Position numbers and translations under genes: made by a program. This document shows, in pieces, positions 4,540 through 7,136 of a DNA stretch of 7,136 nucleotides. Under the pieces are notes generated by a model. It worked only from the letters and a program-made list of their open reading frames with translations, did not search any database and had not been told where the DNA came from. This stretch comes from Clostridiales bacterium. GTDB lineage: Bacteria > Bacillota > Clostridia > Lachnospirales > Lachnospiraceae. Numbering within the stretch: the stretch's first letter is position 1; every line of letters begins with the position of its first letter. The stretch lies in assembly GCA_018369015.1 (NCBI GenBank), contig JAGZDD010000192.1, positions 1-7,136 of the forward strand, written 5' to 3'.

Positions 4540-5613
4540 ATGATAATGAATAAAAAGCTGGCAGTTGCAGTGCTATTTGGCGGACAGTCATCGGAGCATG
4601 AGGTATCTTGTATGTCTGTTGTCAATGTTGTTTCTGCAATGGATAAAGAAAAATATAATGTTTATATTGTCGGTATTACCAGGGAAGGCCGCTGGCTCCT
4701 TGTTGATGATATAGCGAAGGTAACGGAAGATACATGGCGGGAATCAAAGATCCAGGCGGTTTTGAGCCCGGATACTTCCGATCATGGCCTTTTACGTATG
4801 GATGGCACACAGATGTGCCGGATACATATTGATGTGATTTTTCCTGTGCTTCATGGAATGTACGGGGAGGACGGAACGGTTCAGGGCCTGTTTGAACTGT
4901 CAAGAATCCCTTATGTTGGCTGTGGTGTTCTTGCCTCTGCGGTGTCTATGGATAAAGTATATACAAAACTGATTGTAGATACCCTTGGTATCCGTCAGGC
5001 CAAATATGTCCTTATTACTCACCTGGAACTAAAAAACATGGAGGACTGTGTCCGCCGTGTGGAGGAAAAGCTTTCCTATCCGGTGTTTGTAAAGCCGTCT
5101 AAGGCTGGCTCCTCAAAGGGGGTATCAAAGGCGGGTAATAGAACAGAGCTTGCCGCTGGTCTTTTAGAGGCTGTGAAGCATGATTCCAAAATCCTTGTGG
5201 AGGAAACAATTACCGGAAGAGAAATTGAATGTGCTGTTCTTGGCGGTTATGACCCAAAAGCATCCGGAGTAGGCGAAATATTATCTGCGGATTCTGCGCT
5301 TTACTCTTATGAGGCAAAATATTTTAATGCCGACTCACGGACGGACATTCACCCGGATCTGCCGGATGGCGTTTATGAGGAAGTGAGGGAGGATGCGGTG
5401 CGCATTTTTAAAGCTGTGGACGGCTACGGGCTTTCCAGAGTTGACTTTTTTCTGGAAAAAGATACGAATGACATTGTCTTTAATGAGATTAATACCCTTC
5501 CGGGATTTACTGGAATTAGTATGTATCCAGTATTATGGGAGGACAAAGGTGTCGAAAAATCGAGCCTTATTGATCGCCTGATTGCCCAGGCATTTGAACG
5601 CTACGGCGCATAA
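4540..5613 (+). CDS. ddl: D-alanine--D-alanine ligase
   Basis: Ddl joins two D-alanines with ATP to give the dipeptide added to UDP-MurNAc-tripeptide. The 357-residue protein shows all family regions: GGQSSEHEVS (14-23, first-subsite Glu19), LHGMYGEDG (104-112), SMDK (136-139), the ATP-grasp KPSKAGSSKGV (185-195), RVDFFLE (300-306) and the metal and phosphate segment FNEINTLPGFT (314-324). The omega loop reads YSYEAKY (255-261), the Tyr-containing form of D-Ala-D-Ala ligases, rather than the His-containing loop of VanA-type D-Ala-D-Lac ligases, so a housekeeping enzyme is inferred. AAAGGAG (4528-4534) lies five bases before the ATG at 4540; an in-frame ATG at 4546 is also possible and would change only two residues. 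It is the first gene of an operon: the murI ribosome site overlaps its stop codon. Confidence 0.95.
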   Translation: MIMNKKLAVAVLFGGQSSEHEVSCMSVVNVVSAMDKEKYNVYIVGITREGRWLLVDDIAKVTEDTWRESKIQAVLSPDTSDHGLLRMDGTQMCRIHIDVIFPVLHGMYGEDGTVQGLFELSRIPYVGCGVLASAVSMDKVYTKLIVDTLGIRQAKYVLITHLELKNMEDCVRRVEEKLSYPVFVKPSKAGSSKGVSKAGNRTELAAGLLEAVKHDSKILVEETITGREIECAVLGGYDPKASGVGEILSADSALYSYEAKYFNADSRTDIHPDLPDGVYEEVREDAVRIFKAVDGYGLSRVDFFLEKDTNDIVFNEINTLPGFTGISMYPVLWEDKGVEKSSLIDRLIAQAFERYGA

Positions 5614-5629
5614 GGAGGAAGTTATTGTG

Positions 5630-6433
5630 ATGAAAGATGCTCCCATTGGCGTATTTGATTCCGGTGTCGGGGGCCTTACGGTCGTCAGGGAAATTATTCG
5701 GCAGCTTCCCTCGGAAAATGTTGTTTATTTTGGCGATACTGCCCGGGTACCCTACGGCAGTAAATCTCAGAAGACGATTATTGAGTATACAAGGCAGATT
5801 ATTCATTTTTTGAAGACTAAAAATGTGAAGGCTATTGTTATTGCCTGCAATACGGCCAGTGCGTATGCCCTGGATGCCGTTGCATCAGAGGTCGATGTTC
5901 CGATTATCGGTGTTGTGCGCCCCGGGGCCTATACGGCTTCAACGACAACGGTGACTGGCAATATCGGTGTCATTGGAACAGAAGGTACGATTAACAGCGG
6001 AATTTATACAGCAGTGCTTCACGAATATAATCCGAAATTCAAAGTTATTGGAAAAGCGTGTCCTCTTTTTGTTCCTTTGGTAGAGGAGGGGCTGCTTAAT
6101 GATTCTGTGACTGATGAAATTGCGTCAAGATATTTAAAGATTTTGAAGGAATCGCATGTAGACACTCTGATTCTTGGCTGTACCCATTATCCTCTTATCC
6201 GCAGTACGATCCGCAGGATTATGGGAGAGGGCGTCAACCTTGTCAACCCAGCCTATGAAACGGCTATCAGCCTGCGCCGTATGCTTAAGCAAATGGGGAT
6301 ATACCGCGATTGCGGAGACCCGGAATACCACTTTTTTGTCAGTGACGGCACAGATAAATTCAGCGCTTTTGCAAATTCTATTTTGCCGGTAGAGCTTGTG
6401 GAAACGCGCCTTGTACCGATTGATGAATATTAA
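5630..6433 (+). CDS. murI: Glutamate racemase
   Basis: MurI converts L- to D-glutamate, the second residue of the peptidoglycan stem, without a cofactor. From the ATG at 5630 it has 267 residues, normal for the family. The active site is complete: GVFDSGVGG (7-15, with Asp10 and Ser11), GDTARVPYG (35-43), the first catalytic cysteine in ACNTAS (Cys73) and the second in LGCTHYP (Cys184, followed by His186). The frame is open upstream to a CTG/ATG region inside ddl (from 5582), but AGGAGG (5613-5618) immediately after the ddl stop sets the start at 5630 (11-nt spacing) or at the adjacent GTG 5627 (8-nt spacing). The overlap of the ribosome site with the ddl stop suggests translational coupling and coordinated supply of D-Ala-D-Ala and D-Glu. 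Confidence 0.95.
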   Translation: MKDAPIGVFDSGVGGLTVVREIIRQLPSENVVYFGDTARVPYGSKSQKTIIEYTRQIIHFLKTKNVKAIVIACNTASAYALDAVASEVDVPIIGVVRPGAYTASTTTVTGNIGVIGTEGTINSGIYTAVLHEYNPKFKVIGKACPLFVPLVEEGLLNDSVTDEIASRYLKILKESHVDTLILGCTHYPLIRSTIRRIMGEGVNLVNPAYETAISLRRMLKQMGIYRDCGDPEYHFFVSDGTDKFSAFANSILPVELVETRLVPIDEY

Positions 6434-6455
6434 CGAGAGGAAGGATTAAGCACCT

Positions 6456-6899
6456 ATGACAAAGGATGTCATTGTTTCGATCAGCGGCCTGCAGATGGAT
6501 GTGGAAAACCAGGCTCCGCTGGAGGTTATTACCGTAGGTAATTATTATTACAAAAATGGAAAACACTATATATTATTTGATGAAACAGCCAGCGATAGCG
6601 GCGCCCATACAAAGAATACGATAAAAATTGCGGATAACCGGGTAGATGTTATAAAAAAGGGGGAAAACAGTGTCCATATGGTGTTTGAACCGGATACAAA
6701 GAATATGACATATTATCAGACGCCCTTTGGCAGCTTGCTTGTAGGGATCAATACTTTGGGCATTTCTCATAAAGAGGATAATCTTAATATTCATACAAAA
6801 ATTAATTATGCCCTGGAGGTTAATTATTCCCATATGTCTGATTGTTCCATTGAAATTAATATAAAATCGAAAGAAGACAAGAATTTCAGACTGCATTAA
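6456..6899 (+). CDS. DUF1934 (YwiB-like) domain protein
   Basis: This 147-residue protein matches the DUF1934/YwiB pattern in layout: an N-terminal strand (DVIVSISGLQMD), a YYYKNGKHYILFDETAS segment (30-46), TIKIADNRVDVIKKG, then FEPDTKNMTYYQTPFGSLLVGI (77-98) with the typical T-x-Y-x-TPFG followed by an alternating-strand C-terminus (INYALEVNYSHMSDCSIEIN). The family is a small calycin-like beta barrel of unknown function. There is no signal peptide or membrane segment, so it should be cytoplasmic. AGAGGAAGG (about 6436-6444) precedes the ATG by 11-12 bases. It follows murI by 22 bp in the same direction with no terminator between, so it should be cotranscribed with ddl and murI, which suggests but does not prove a cell-wall role. 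The next sequence is repeat copy 3, starting about 11 bp after the stop. Confidence 0.85.
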   Translation: MTKDVIVSISGLQMDVENQAPLEVITVGNYYYKNGKHYILFDETASDSGAHTKNTIKIADNRVDVIKKGENSVHMVFEPDTKNMTYYQTPFGSLLVGINTLGISHKEDNLNIHTKINYALEVNYSHMSDCSIEINIKSKEDKNFRLH

Positions 6900-6910
6900 A
6901 AGGAGAGGCT

Positions 6911-7136
6911 CCCCGCCGTGTGCGGAAGCACCATGTATGAAGGATGATTGCTCCGTGCCTGCAGAGTCTCCGCAGCCACTCCGGTCGGTGCTTAATAAGC
7001 GGTCTACGCTCCACTTCGGTCGTTGCTGCGTGCCACCGGCACGCAGCGCCGTGCTTTACGTTTCGCCTACGGCGCAACTCGCACTCATACCGTCTTGTCG
7101 GCAAATGTCCGCGCATCCGGACAAGCGAGCTTGCCC
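6911..7136 (+). repeat. GC-rich structured intergenic repeat, copy 3 (cut by window end)
   Basis: This directly follows DUF1934 in the same orientation as copies 1 and 2. The opening hairpin is reduced to CCGC/GCGG (6913-6925) and the two-stage hairpin is decayed (TTGCTCCGTGCCTGC remains). It keeps the module GGTCGGTGCTT-N2-TAAGC type sequence (6983-7008, 24 of 26 with 1764-1789), a perfect hairpin with 10-bp arms GCTGCGTGCC (7025-7034) and GGCACGCAGC (7038-7047), the module 7050-7074 (24 of 25 with 1722-1746) and the 3' module 7085-7136 (51 of 52 with copy 2). Compared with copy 1 the order of modules is changed. The expected end module GCTTTCATAGTAAA lies beyond the window. Confidence 0.8.

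Noticed and set aside
4540..5613. Vancomycin-resistance type D-Ala-D-Lac or D-Ala-D-Ser ligase
   Set aside because: The omega loop YSYEAKY has the Tyr-containing form of D-Ala-D-Ala ligases, and no vanH, vanX or two-component genes are nearby.
5582..5629. N-terminal extension of MurI from an ATG-like start within ddl
   Set aside because: It overlaps the ddl C-terminus in another frame and lacks a ribosome site; the family begins at the segment just before GVFDSGVGG, and AGGAGG at 5613-5618 supports 5630 or 5627.

Overview
The window looks like chromosomal DNA from an endospore-forming Clostridia species, most likely a Lachnospiraceae-type gut Firmicute. The evidence is a clear SpoIIR, a Gram-positive HPr with both His15 and Ser46, strong AGGAGG-type ribosome sites, moderate base composition, and GC-rich repeats placed between genes. 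The family assignment is inference. SpoIIR is the strongest single marker.

Layout from left to right. (1) The C-terminal 227 residues of a diaminopimelate epimerase (dapF) enter from the left edge. (2) A monocistronic MurR/RpiR-type regulator (HTH plus SIS) follows. (3) A GC-rich structured repeat (copy 1) separates it from a small gene for the PTS phosphocarrier HPr, and HPr is followed by repeat copy 2, which ends in a 24-bp perfect hairpin. (4) About 600 bp has no recognisable gene but holds a 25-bp perfect palindrome and a 10-bp tandem repeat. (5) A small two-helix membrane protein on the minus strand is divergent from spoIIR, whose start is reassigned here to a GTG and which has a candidate sigma-F promoter. 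(6) A tight plus-strand operon ddl-murI-DUF1934 has a good sigma-A-type promoter. (7) Repeat copy 3 begins directly after this operon and runs off the right edge.

The genes share a theme. DapF (meso-DAP), MurI (D-Glu) and Ddl (D-Ala-D-Ala) supply the non-standard amino acids of the peptidoglycan stem peptide. SpoIIR signals from forespore to mother cell. RpiR and HPr belong to sugar sensing and transport. All protein-coding families are known.

The least explained material is the repeat family. It has three copies in one orientation, each directly 3' of a gene, built from shuffled stem-loop modules. Two copies end in GCTTTCATAGTAAA and carry an open frame that starts and ends in the same way. 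I find no sign of a defence system, CRISPR array, transposase or biosynthetic cluster.
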